Of a DNA stretch of 64,000 nt, positions 1-11,708 are shown one piece after another. Under the pieces are notes generated by a model. The model made no database searches. It saw only the letters and a program-made list of their open reading frames with translations, and had not been told where the DNA came from. A program made the translations under genes and the position numbers. The DNA comes from Hymenoscyphus infarciens (taxonomy: Eukaryota; Ascomycota; Leotiomycetes; Helotiales; Helotiaceae): NCBI GenBank assembly GCA_001414345.1, contig LLCB01000189.1, positions 1 to 64,000 on the forward strand, given 5' to 3'. Position 1 is the first letter of the stretch, and each line of letters begins with the position of its first letter.

Positions 1-600
1 CTAGTAAATCTTTTACTTAAGTTTATATTCTAGGAAATCTTTTACTATTATTTAAGTAAATCTTTTACTTAAGTTTATATTCTAGTAAATCTTTTACTTA
101 AGTTTATATTCTAGTAAATCTTTTACTTAAGTTTTTATTTTAGTAAATCTTATACTTAAGTTTTTCTTTTAGTAAATCTTTTACTTAAGTTTATATTATT
201 ATAAATCTTTTACTTAAGTTTATATTCTAGTAAATCTTTTACTTAAGTTTATATTCTAGGAAATCTTTTACTATTATTTAAGTAAATCTTTTACTTAAGT
301 TTATATTCTAGTAAATCTTTTACTTAAGTTTATATTCTAGTAAATCTTTTACTATTATTTTAGTAAATCTTTTACTTAAGTTTATATTATAGTAAATCTT
401 TTACTATTATTTAAGTAAATCTTTTACTTAAGTTTATATTCTAGTAAATCTTTTACTTAAGTTTTTATTTTAGTAAATCTTATACTTAAGTTTTTCTTTT
501 AGTAAATCTTTTATCTAAGTTTATATTATTATAAATCTTTTACTTAAGTTTATATTATTATAAATCTTTTACTTAAGTTTATCTTCTAGTAAATCTTTTA
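1..600. repeat. AT-rich tandem array, ~29-bp unit
   Basis: About twenty degenerate copies of a ~29-bp unit with core AGTAAATCTTTTACTTAAG run to the left edge. Variants carry TTTATATTCT, TTTTATTTT or TATTATTTA spacers. Each unit contains a small inverted repeat, AGTAAA-TCT-TTTACT. A higher-order pattern is visible: the same series of variants occurs near positions 60-200 and again near 410-560, which suggests segmental duplication of groups of units. Nothing is coding. Confidence 0.85.
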
Positions 601-1790
601 TATATAATATACTTATTTACTAGGGCACTAGAGGCTATAGGAATTCGTAACTATATTCTTAAAGAACTTATACTTCTATAATTATTCTAACTCTTTTAGA
701 ATAATAAATATATTAAAATCTTAATTATTTAAGCCTTTTAGAATAATATAATCGATTTCTTAAGTCTTAGATAAATAATAGAAGGAGTAGTAGAGACTAT
801 TCGCTAGTCACGAATTCCTACATCCCCTAGTAGGGTTTATTACTACGGCGAGTCCTAGGCAGGGATTTAGGCCTTCTTAGGCCTTGTCCGTAAGCTAAGA
901 CGTGGCCTAAGAAAGCTTACAGGGGAGGGTAGGACATATGCCAGAGGTGCGTGCCTCAGGCAACAAGAGTAGAAATCTGGCGCCACTTCCTCTGCTGCGT
1001 CATAGCAAATTTTGCTCGTAAGAGTAGTTTTAGCCAAGTAAACAAAGGGTTGAAATTTACGCGAGAAACCACTGGTTACTTTTCGAAACAAGAGTGCCTC
1101 GCTTCCTCCTCCTTTCGGTGGCACCAGGCGGGATTAATTAGGTCTATACAACGAATAGATGAATAAAATATTAATTCTTCATCATAAAGATTAAATAAAT
1201 ATATAGTATTCGAGCGATTATTCAAGCGATAAGAGCTTAAATAAATATATTACGAATAGTTTCTATTCATTGAGCTTAATATCCGCCCCCTAGGTCTTAG
1301 CATAGAGGGTTCGTATAAGTTGAATTTTACTCTCTTTTTATATATATATTTAAACATAACTAAACTATAAATTTACTTACTTTTAATTATTATTAATAGA
1401 TTACTATCGTCTCTACTCTTTATTATGTCAAAGGGTATTATATAACACCCCACTTTCTAAAACATTATACACGTAACCTTTAAACTAAGGTTTCGACGTC
1501 GAAAGAGTCGAAAGGCTCTACTCTTTTCACCTTATTTAATAATTTATCCACTTTTTTAGCCTAGAAACGCTCTAGCATAGCCTAATCGAGATAACGAAAG
1601 CAACTAAAGCAGATAATTTTAAGAGATTCTTATATATATTTAGATAAGTAGGAAACTATACTAAAAGAGTAGAGAATATAGAATATTTATAAATAAACGA
1701 CTGCTATTTATACTCTAAACGCTTCTTATTCTTAAATAATTCGAAGGGTCTTTTATTCGTAGAAAATCGTGAATATTCTAAATATATTTA
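601..1790. other. AT-rich, RIP-like gene-free stretch with one GC-richer island
   Basis: No gene is seen. Most of the stretch is TA-rich and looks RIP-mutated. Positions about 845-1140 are of ordinary composition and contain two interleaved inverted repeats (CTTCTTAGGCC with GGCCTAAGAAAG, and GTAAGCT with AGCTTAC). The short open frames there, 71 and 85 codons on opposite strands, overlap each other and resemble nothing I know. Confidence 0.6.
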
Positions 1791-1938
1791 GAAAGGGTTT
1801 ATAGTGAATTAAGGAATTAGCTTAATAAGCAGCGAGAGGTATATATATACCTTCTCTTATGCTAAGTAACCTCTATTCTACTAATAACACTTTCTATTGC
1901 TTTTAACGTCTTATTTAGTAGTAAGCTCTTTTTTAACC
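1791..1938 (+). repeat. Split direct repeat A1 of the YR retroelement
   Basis: Begins GAAAGGGTTTATAGTGAATT and runs through TTTAGTAGTAAGCTC. It matches repeat A2 (from about 22,379) along its length apart from C-to-T/G-to-A type differences and the solo LTR inserted in A2. The right limit is approximate. Confidence 0.8.
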
Positions 1939-1979
1939 TAATAATACTCTTATCTATCTATCTATTAAGAGAATGCTTT

Positions 1980-3089
1980 TAAAGCGTAGTAAATAAGTTA
2001 CTTATAAGAGCGTTATTACTAAGGCTAGTAATAGAGCTATAGAGGCGCTTTAAGCTTAACTAGTAGAAGATAATAAAGAGTATAATAGACGAGTTAGTAA
2101 AGCACGTTATAATGCTTAAGTAGCTACGTAAGTATAATATACTACTTAGGACGCTACTACTAATTAAGACGATATTATAAACAGCGCTTACTATTTAGCT
2201 TATTAAAGAAGATAGCTATAAGTATAGTAGGACTAGGGTTAAGCTTAAAACGATAATAGAATAGACTTCTATTTATAAGGTAGAGGTAATAGCGATAGCG
2301 ACGACGACGACGATAATAGTATTAATAAAGCCTCTCTCTAAAACTCTATCTAAGTGAATAAGCCGGCTAATAATAGACTACTAGATAGCTCTCTCTCTTT
2401 TTAAGGTAACTACTACTCTTAAGTTAATAGATATATAGATAGATATAATAGCGGATACTAGAGTTATATAAAGGGACTATTTAATAGAGGATACTTTTAA
2501 GGCTTTGTCTCTAGATATTCTTAGAGATACTCTTAGAGCTTCTAGAGTAACTTCGGTTAAGATAACTTTAGTATAAAATATCTTAACTTTTAGAGCTTCT
2601 AGGGTTTTTAGAGCTACTTATAAGCTAATTTTAGTATAGGATACTCTTATAACTTTAGCGTTACTGTCTAGAGTAATCTAGTAAGAGTTTTAGAGCTTAG
2701 CTAGAGTAATTAACATAATATTACTATATTAATAGTTACTAATTAAGAAGTAGATAGGTAGAGCTAACGATTTAATATACTAGAAGAAGAGATAGTATAT
2801 ACTAATAATACTTAATAGATTAACCTCTCTTCTTATTAGAAAGTGCTACTAATAAGCAAAGAGATTAATCTAGAAGAGAATCTATTAGAAAGAATAGTAA
2901 TAATATATAATAATAGTAAGAATATCCTCTCTTATATACTTAGTATAATTAATAGCCTCCTTTTAGAGTATAAGAAGTACTTAATATAAATTATATAAGA
3001 TATATTTAAGCTAAGAGATCTCTACTACTTAGATAATAATACCTCTCTAATTAATAATAATAAAAGTACTATCTTTTTTAATAAAGAAG
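1980..3089 (+). pseudogene. Gag-like ORF1 remnant of the YR retroelement
   Basis: In one frame this stretch reads as low-complexity, hydrophilic protein: an aspartate run near 2300 and then many Y, R, G, F, S and N residues with repeated RY-x-GY-like steps. It is interrupted only by TAA/TAG where glutamine would fit. That composition is usual for ORF1/Gag of fungal DIRS-like elements. The frame continues past the nested insertions (6873-7012 and 10796-11231), where it becomes lysine/glutamate-rich. It is not functional as it stands. Confidence 0.5.
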
Positions 3090-3094
3090 CTAGT

Positions 3095-3405
3095 TGTGAC
3101 GGCATGCCGTCATCCTAGACAGCTGGGAGTACCTGCTACATATGAGGTTTCAGCAGTTATTGTCTTACATTGTCTGTTTTAGGAAGGTTACGTAGGTTTA
3201 AGCTTTTGTATTAGCCGAGGTTATTCGGTTTTAGACTCTTTTATATAGTCCGAACCTCTTATATATAGCAGCCTACTCTCCTAGAGTTAGAAAAGGCCAG
3301 TTTAGCCTTTTCTTCTATATCAGAGCCTAGTATTTATATATATCATTCTACTATACGTACTCTTATATACCTCTACTATAGTTATATATATTTCGTACTA
3401 TTATA
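3095..3405 (+). repeat. 5' LTR of copy 1
   Basis: Starts TGTGACGGCATGCCGTCATC and ends CGTACTATTATA. It retains more CpG/CpA than its 3' partner. The inverted ends TGTAAC/GTTACA are still seen in the related solo LTR at 22,479. Confidence 0.85.
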
Positions 3406-3746
3406 TAAAAAGGCTAAACTCTTCTTCGCTGGTAATAGCATAAATAATATCTCTTTTTAAGCTTTTTATCGCTTCTTTTATTTCAAATTCGAAGTCGACA
3501 TATCTTTTGCTTTAGACTAGAATTAGACTAGAAGGATAACATTCTTAAATAGCCGGGTAATCAGAGACTACTTAGACGGCTAGTAATACTAGGGTTTAGT
3601 ATTTATATAGATAGCTAGTAAAAATTATATTATAGACACGTTAAGAGATTAGAATACGCTAAGTGTTCTCGAGAATCCTAATAACCCCAGGATCGGTGAA
3701 TAAGTCGACTTCATAGTTATCGCAAAGGCTTCCGAACCTGACCTTA

Positions 3747-3780
3747 CCCCCCCCCCCCCCCCCNACCCCCCCCCCCCCCC
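3747..3780 (+). repeat. Poly-C tract with an ambiguous base
   Basis: Seventeen C, one N (3764), one A, then fifteen C. This is the only N in the window. It lies in the interior of copy 1 and probably marks an assembly or homopolymer-length problem. Confidence 0.9.
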
Positions 3781-6561
3781 TAAATCGACATCTTTGAAAT
3801 ATCGGACCTAGTTCTACTACGAGGCGTTAAACGACCTTCCAGGGCCACCCCCCTTTTCAAAAGACCCTCCGAACCCTTTCTAAATCATACCTGTACACCA
3901 AGATCGAGAAGACTCCAAAGAAACAATAAACGTTCGAAGAGACTATCAGGACTTCTTAAATACGGATAATATACAGAAGAGATAGCAGTATATAAAGGAT
4001 AAAACGATCGGTTAGAGAGATGGAGAATAAAATTACAAGCGAACTTCGAAGTTAACAAAAACACGCCGCCTCTAAACCCTCACCGATCCGACCCTCTTTC
4101 GAACCTTTGTTCAAACCCTCCTTTGCTTTTAAAGCCCTAATTCAGACCTCTTTTGCTTAAGGGACACAGCTAGCCCTAATGCCTTCCAACTCACCCGACA
4201 CGGCACCAAAGCCCCTTCAAATACCCTCCGACCTCGACGAAAAAGCAAGATAACCGTTCTACGTAAATGCCGACTACTACGGTTCACCTCTAACACACAA
4301 AGCCCTTATCTAGGGTACGATAACCAGACTAGCTAGGAACTACCTAGAGCCCAGATATAAGTCAGAATCGGTTTAGAATACTTTCTAAGATTAAGAAGAG
4401 ATAGTTGCCCTTTTTAGATACCTACTTTTTAACTAGTTATAAGACAGAGGATACTTAGAACACTTTTAGATCCTTATAAATAGACGACGAAGATGGTCGA
4501 ATTTAGTTCTACTATATAGCGTTAAGTAATAACCCCTTTTAAAGATACTACTCCCCTTTCTAAAAGCCGCCTAAATAGCACCTATATACTAAGATCTAGA
4601 AGATCTTAACGAAACAACGGTTAAAGAGACTAGTAAGACCTCTTAAATATAGACTAGATATAGTTAGTTATATAAGCTTTAGAAGTAGAGAATCAAGAAA
4701 TAAGGAATTAACTAGCTAAGCTAGAAAGACAGATAAGCGAACTTATATTTTAAAGTTAATAAATCGCTACTCTAAACCCTCTCTAATCCGATCCTCTTTC
4801 AAACCCTCGATTAAACCCTCTCCTACTTCTAAGCCCGAATTTATACCTCTTTCAGCTACAGGCAGCTGCCTCTAATGCCTTCCTACTACTTCCCTCGAAT
4901 CGGATACGAATCGGTTAAAATACGCTTTCTATTAGGACGAAACTTAGAAGCGAGCTCTTAGCTAAGTTATTACTATAAATCCTTACCGAATAGTATCCGA
5001 CTCTACTAAGCTTCCCTTAAACCTCTACTAGTAAACGATTAAAAAGACTATAGTTAAAGACTAAGTCCTCGCTAGTATAAAGGTTAAAAGAGAAGAAAGT
5101 AGAATTAAGAAGAAGATTATACTAAAGAAACTTTTACCGACTTTAAAAGGTTACTTATCGAGTATAGCTATACTTAGAGAGATACTAGAATTAGAAAGGT
5201 CCTTTTATATATAGGATAAAGATAAGATTATACCTTAGCTCTAAAACACGTCTACTACTCTTAAGAGACGTAGGAATTACAACTTTACTAAAATAGTAAA
5301 TAATCTTTTAGCTATAGATAAGAAGAGATACTAAAGTACTAAATATTTAGAAACAACTACGTCTATTAATATTAGCACTTTAGTTTAAAAATACTCCTCT
5401 CTCCTTATCTAATTTAGCTCTAAACTCCCTATAATATAATAGTAACTCTTTCTTTGAAATTAGAAGATAAATAAGTCCTTAAGTACCTTAAAGGGAACGA
5501 GGTAGCCTATAGGCCTAAGTAACACAGTCCCTATAATAGTACTAATATATATCGTACCTAAAACTATATACCTTTTTGTTATCCCTAGTTACTTAGATAA
5601 TATAATAATTCAGTATTAAGTTCTTTTAACTAGCTAAAACCCCACCTATTATTATCCTAAACGTTAGATAATAATTTTAACTTTAACAACTTTAGTATTA
5701 AGTTTATTTAACTAGCCGAAACTACCCCTTTTATTATCTTAAACTTTAAATAGCGAAACTTTAATAACCTTTAGTAATAACTTCGTCTTTAACTAGCTAG
5801 AACTACTTCTTTTATTATCTTAAATATTAGATAATAATTTTAACTTTAACATTTAGTAATAACTTCGTTTTTAACTAGTCGAACCTCTACTAACTCTAGT
5901 AAGGAGTCTTTCTTATATTCTTTCTCTCTTTCTTACTTTCTTTTTACTTCTAGCTAGGCTAGAAGTCCTTTTTTTATTTAAACTTTCAAATCAGATACAA
6001 ATTAAATTAGTATACTCTTAAAAGGATAGTAACCTCTTAGCTAAGTTATTACTATCTATAACATTATTAACTTTTCGTTTCTGACTATACGTTTTTGAAT
6101 TCGAATTAGATATGAATTAGTACGCTCTCAAAGTAAGCTCTTAACTAAGTCATCACTGCCTCTCAACTGAACGACTTCTGACTCTACTCTAAATTCACCT
6201 TCGACCTTTGAACTTTTAAACTTTAAACTTTAAACTTTTTCTAACCTACTAGACGGATTAGACTATACTCTTTTAGTAGACGCGAATACTTACTTTTAAT
6301 ATTAAAGGATTAGAAACGAAGTCTCTTTATAAGCATCTACGAAGTTGATTCAAAGCTAATATCTTACTTATGAAATTATAATAAATAAAGCATCTACGAA
6401 CCCGGGTTAGCTACGATTTAGATCCTAATCTACCTTCTTACTTATAATAAAATCAATAAATATAATAAATGTTATAATACTTATACTATTCTAATTCTAC
6501 TCTAAACTCTAAATAATAAGAGAGAGAAGACTTAAGATAAGTCTTTTTTAAGAGAGAGGGA

Positions 6562-6872
6562 TATAATAGTATACTATTATCTTAGATAGCTAAGAGTACC
6601 TACTATATATAAGGTTTCAGCAGTTATTATCTTATATTATCTGTTTTAGGAAGGTTACATAGGTTTAAGCTTTTGTATTAGCTAAGGTTGTTTAGTTTCA
6701 GACCCTTTTATATAGTCTAAACCTCTTATATATAGTAGCCTACTCTCCTAGAGTTAGAAAAGGCTAGTTTAGCCTTTTCTTCTATATCAGAGCCTAGTAT
6801 TTACATACGTCATTCTGCTATACGCACTCCTATATACCTCTACTATAGTTGTATATATTTCGTGCTATTATA
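6562..6872 (+). repeat. 3' LTR of copy 1
   Basis: Starts TATAATAGTATACTATTATC and ends CGTGCTATTATA. It is 311 bp, the same length as the 5' LTR, and differs mainly by transitions. It follows a purine-rich tract and is followed by the CTAGT duplication. Confidence 0.85.
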
Positions 6873-7012
6873 CTAGTATACTAAATATTAGAGTAAAGAA
6901 GATACTAAAAGTCTTTAAATCTAATACTACTAAGTAGTCTTATTACTTTCTAGTATATACTATATATATAATCTCCTTATTTAGTAGAGGTCTCTACGTT
7001 TAGCTTAATAAC

Positions 7013-7376
7013 TATAATAGTACGAAATATATACAACTATAGAAGAGGTATATAGGAGTGCGTTTAGCAGAATAACGTATATAAATACTAGGCTCTAATA
7101 TAGAAGAAAAGGCTAAACTAGTCTTTTCTAACTCTAGGAGAGTAGGCTATTATATATAAGAGGTTCGGACGATAAAAAGGGGTATAAAACCGAATAATAA
7201 TATACGTCGGCTAATATAAAAGCCTAAACCCTATAAAGTACGTCTAAAAGTCTAGACAGACGTATAGACGTATATAACCTTCTTAAATTAGATAATACAA
7301 AACAATAACTACCGAAACCTTATATATATAGTATATACTACGTAATATTAGCTATATAGGACAGTATACCGTTATA
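7013..7376 (-). repeat. LTR (3' in element sense) of copy 2
   Basis: Reads TATAATAGTACGAAATATAT at its plus-strand start and ends GTATACCGTTATA. It is the reverse complement of the family LTR, with the additional module near 7220-7270. Confidence 0.85.
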
Positions 7377-10300
7377 TTCCTCTCTCTTAAAAAAGACTCG
7401 TTCTAAGTCTTCTCTCTATTATCGTTTAAGGCTAAATCAGGATAGTGTAAGTGTTATATTTGTTGTATTTGTTATAAGCGAGAAGATTAGGGTCTAAATC
7501 GTAGCTAACCTAGGTTCGAAAATGCTTTATTTATTATAATATCGTAAGCGAGATATCGGCTTTAAATCAACTTCGTAGATACTTATAAAAAGACTTCGTT
7601 TCTAATCCTCTAATATTAAGAGTAAGCATTCGCGTCTACTAAAAGAGTATAGTCCGATCCTGTCTAGTAGGTCCGAAAAAGTTTAAAGTAAAAATTAGAA
7701 AAAAGTTTAAAAGTTGAATTCGAAAGTTTAAAGTAGAGTTAGAGGTTATTCGGTTAAGAGGCAGTAATAACTCAGTTAAGAGCTTACTTCGAGGGCGTAC
7801 TAATTCGTATCCGATTCGAAAGTTTAAATAAGAAAAAAAAAAAAAAAAGGACTTCTAGCCCGGCTAGAAGTGAAAGAAAGTAGGGAAGAAAAAGTTCAGA
7901 ATAGTCGGAGGCGAATTTAGAGTAGAGTTAGAGGTCGTTCAGTCGAGAGGTAGTAATAATTTAGTTAAGAGCTTACTTCGAGGGCGTACTGATTCGTATC
8001 CGATTTAAAGAATTTAAAAGAGTATAGGTCTAAAAAAGTTTAGAATAAAGTTAGAGCTGAATTTAGAGTCGACTTAGATGTGAACATCGAGAGATAACGT
8101 TATTATAGATAAAAGTAATAACTTAGCTAAGAGCTTACTTCGAGAGCGTACCGATTCGCATCCGATTCGAATTCTCCGATTCAAATTTATTAAAAGAGTA
8201 TAAGTTCGTCTAAACTAAGGTCGGCGGAAGTTTAAAGTAGAGTTAGATAGTACTTAGTCAAGAAATAGTAATAACTTTAGTTAAGAGCTCACTTCTTTAT
8301 TTTATTCTAATAGAAAGTATATTCTAACTAACTCGTATCTGCTTTAAGAAGTTTAAATAAAAAAAGGAACTTCTAGCCTAGCTAGAAGTAAAAAGAAAGT
8401 AATAAAAGTAAGAAAGAATATAAAGACTATAAGACTCTAATTAGAGTTAGTAGGGTTTCAGCTAGTTAAAAGCGAAGTTGTTACTAAAGTTAAAAATACT
8501 ATCCGATATTTAAGATAATAAAAAAGAGAGTAGGGTTTTAGCTAGTTAAAGGCGAAGTTAATACTAAAGTTGTTAAAGTTGAAACTATTATCTAAAGTTT
8601 AGGATAATAAAAGAGAGGGTTTTAGCTAGTTAAAAGACTTAATACCAAATTTGAAATTGTTATCCGACGTTCGAAGTCTAGGATAATAAGAGGAGGAGCA
8701 GTTTTAGCTAGTTAAAGGCGAAGTTATTACTAAAGGTTATTAAAGTTTCGCTATTTAAACTTTAAGATAATAAAAGGGGTATTTTTAGATAGTTAAAGGC
8801 GAAGTTGTTTTTAAAGTTATTAGAGTTTTATTATCTAAAGTTCAAGATAATAAAAGGAGTAGTTCTAGCTAGTTAAAGGCGAAGTTATTACTAAAGTTTA
8901 TTAAATTGTCTAAGTATCTAGAGATAATAAAAGAGGTAGTTTCAGCTAGTTAAAAGACTTAATACTAAATTTGAAAATGCTATCCGAAGTTTAGAATAAT
9001 AAAAAAGGGGTATAGTTTCAGATATAACATCTATTAGTACTATCGTAGGAACTATGTTACTTAGGCTCGTAGGCTGTCTTATTCTCTTTAGAGTACTTAA
9101 GGACTTATTTATCTTCTAATTTCAAAGAAAGAGTTACTATTAGATTATATAGAGTTTAGAGCTAAATTAGATAAAGATAGAGAGGTGTTTTAAACTAAAG
9201 TACTAATATTAATAAGCGTAGTTATTTCTAAATATTTAGTACTTTAGTATCTCTTTTTATTTAGCTTTAAAAGATCGTTTACCTATTTTAGTAAAGTTAT
9301 AATTCTAGCGTCTCTTAAGAGTAGTAGACGTGTTTTAAGGCTAAGGTATAATCTTATTCTATATATAGAAGAACCTATCTAACTCTAGTATTTCTCTAAG
9401 TATAGCTATACTTAAGAAGTAACCTTTTAAAGTTAGTAAAAGTTTTTTTAGTATAATCTTATTCTTAATTCCACTTCTATCTCTTTTAACTTCTATCTCT
9501 TTTAACCTTTATACTAATAGCTAGGACTCGGTTTATAACTATAGTCTTTTTAAATGTTTATTAATAGAGGTTTAAGGAAAAAGTTTAAAGTAGAGTTAAA
9601 TAATATTTAGTTAGTATTATTAAAGATAGTAATAACTTAGCTAAGAGCTTACTTTTAAGTTTTTATCTTAATAGAAAGTATATTTTAACTGATTTATATC
9701 TAATTTATATCTAATTTAAGAGTTAGAAAGTAATAAGAAGGTATTAGAGGTAGTAGTGTCTCTTAAACGAAAGAGGTCTAAATTTAGGCTTTAAAAGTAA
9801 AGAAGGGTTAGATTAGAGAGGGTTTAAAAGCGGAGTGTTTTTTAAGTTATTAACTTTAGAGTTCGTTTATAATTATATTCTCTATCTTGTCTAATCGATC
9901 GTTTTATCCTTTATTTTATATACCTCTATCTCGTCTATCTATTATTTATATATTATCTATATTTAAGAAGTCTTACTTATTATTTTATTAGGATCTTCTA
10001 AGTCTTAGTATATAGGTAAAGATTAGAGAGAGTTTAAAGAGTTATCTTTCGAAAAGAGAGGTAGCCCTAGAAGGTTATTTAACGCCTTATAGTAGAACTT
10101 AGAGGGAGAGGGATAAGGTTAGGTTTAGAAGCCTTTATAATAACTATATTAACTTATTCACTAATCCTAGGGTTATTAGGATTCTTAGGAACACTTAGTA
10201 TATTCTAATCTCTTAATATATACTAAAATATAATTTTTACTAGCTATCTATATAGATACTAAACCCTAGTATTACTAGCTATCTAAGTAGTCTCTAATTA

Positions 10301-10431
10301 CCTAGCTATTTAAGAATACTATTATAATATTCTAAATCGAGAGTAAATCGAATTCTAAATAAAGAGTAGCGATAAGCTTAAAGGAGATATTATTAAAGCT
10401 ATTACTAGCAAAGAATAGTTTAGCCTTTTTA

Positions 10432-10795
10432 TATAATAGTACGAAATATATATAACTATAGAAGAGGTATATAGGAGTGCGTTTAGTAGAATAATATATA
10501 TAAATACTAGGCTCTAATATAGAAGAAAAGGCTAAACTAGCCTTTTCTGACTCTAGGAGAGTAGGCTGCTATATATAAGAGGTTTAGACGACAAAAAGAG
10601 GTACGAAACCGAACAACGATATACGTCGGCTAATATAAAAGCTCGAACTCTACGAAGTACGTCTAAAAGTCTAGACAGACGTATAGACGTACGTAACCTT
10701 TCTAAATTAGATAATATAAAACAACAACTACCGAAACCTTATATATATAGTATATACCACGTAATATCAGCTATATAGAACGGTATACTATTATA
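10432..10795 (-). repeat. LTR (5' in element sense) of copy 2
   Basis: 364 bp, matching the 7013-7376 LTR along its length with mostly transition differences. It is followed by ATAAC. Confidence 0.85.
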
Positions 10796-11231
10796 ATAAC
10801 TTTTATTTTAGAATTATAAGCTTAGCTAAGGATTATACCTAGGTAGAGGTAATCTAATTAGTACTATTCTAGTTAGAAAAGGTAGTTAGTAGAGGTAGAT
10901 TAAGAAAGGTAGAATTATAAGAGATATCTAAAAGTATAATTACTTAATACTATTAAATAAGAAGACTAGGCCGCGGTAGTAGTAGAGAAGGAGGAAGAGA
11001 GAGTTTTAAAGTTATAATTAGAATAGTAACGTCTTTTTATAGATATACTTTAAGATAAGTAAACTAGAAGGTTATAAAGACTTAAATTATACTTAAATCT
11101 ATTTATAAAAGGAGAATAATAAAGGTAATAAGAAAGAGATAAGAAAGAACTAAGAAGTTAGTATAGAAGGAACGATAGTTATAGACTATAATAGTACTAA
11201 TAAAGATCTTTTACTCTAATTTATATCTTCT

Positions 11232-11708
11232 TATAATAGCACGAAATATATATAACTATAGTAGAGGTATATAGGAGTACGTATAGTAGAATAACGTATA
11301 TAGATACTAGGTACTAATACGAAAGAAAACAATAACTATCCCTCTTCTATACTAAATATAAACGTCTATATATAAAAGATTAGAAGCTTCTAAGTTCTAA
11401 TAATAATAATAACCGAGCCCTGTCTAATATAGCTAATACTAAATAATAAGAGCTAAAAAGCTAAATATATAACCTTTAATTCTTTAGAAAGCTAAACATA
11501 TAATATCTAAACTTTAATCTCTTCTATATATAAATATCGGATATTAATACCTTTAGCACTTTACTTATATAAGTATTAGTTATTCGTAATCTTAGCTCTA
11601 GAGGTATTAGAGGTATTAGTACTACTTAGAGAGTATTAGTAGTTTTATAAATACTAATAATTTAGAATAGTACTATTATATAATAATCTAGAATAGCGTA
11701 CTATTATA
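11232..11708 (-). repeat. LTR (3' in element sense) of copy 3
   Basis: 477 bp. Outer ends resemble the other LTRs here, but the middle carries a different central module with AATAATAATAATAACCGAGC and two direct copies of an AGCTAAA-ATATATAA motif. Confidence 0.85.

Larger units (their letters stand above)
3095..6872 (+). mobile_element. Complete Gag-only (non-autonomous) LTR retrotransposon, copy 1
   Basis: Two 311-bp LTRs (3095-3405 and 6562-6872) are flanked by a perfect 5-bp target-site duplication, CTAGT at 3090-3094 and 6873-6877. A polypurine tract (AAGAGAGAGGGA) lies directly before the 3' LTR. The 3.16-kb interior shows a RIP-damaged Gag-like frame around 4,200-5,350, but no reverse transcriptase, protease or integrase motif that I could find. 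Interior ends match those of the pol-carrying element at 11,232-19,279, so this is probably a deletion derivative mobilised in trans (inference). Confidence 0.85.
7013..10795 (-). mobile_element. Complete Gag-only LTR retrotransposon, copy 2 (opposite orientation)
   Basis: Two 364-bp LTRs (7013-7376 and 10432-10795) have the target-site duplication ATAAC at 7008-7012 and 10796-10800. Its interior is the reverse complement of copy 1 along essentially its full length, including the same Gag-like part and the same junctions, with heavy RIP divergence. The LTRs are longer than in copy 1 because of an extra ~40-50 bp module containing GTCTAGAC-type palindromes. It therefore comes from a different subfamily or source copy. 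Confidence 0.85.

Noticed and set aside
1..600. Regularly spaced repeats that might suggest a CRISPR array
   Set aside because: Units are directly adjacent variants without unique spacers, in a RIP-mutated eukaryotic genome; this is a tandem repeat.
867..1166. 85- and 71-codon overlapping frames on opposite strands
   Set aside because: No domain, and they overlap each other within a short GC-balanced island; chance openness is more likely.
11232..11708. Considered as a separate LTR family because of its 477-bp length
   Set aside because: Both termini and the adjacent interior match the 311-364-bp family; only the central module differs.
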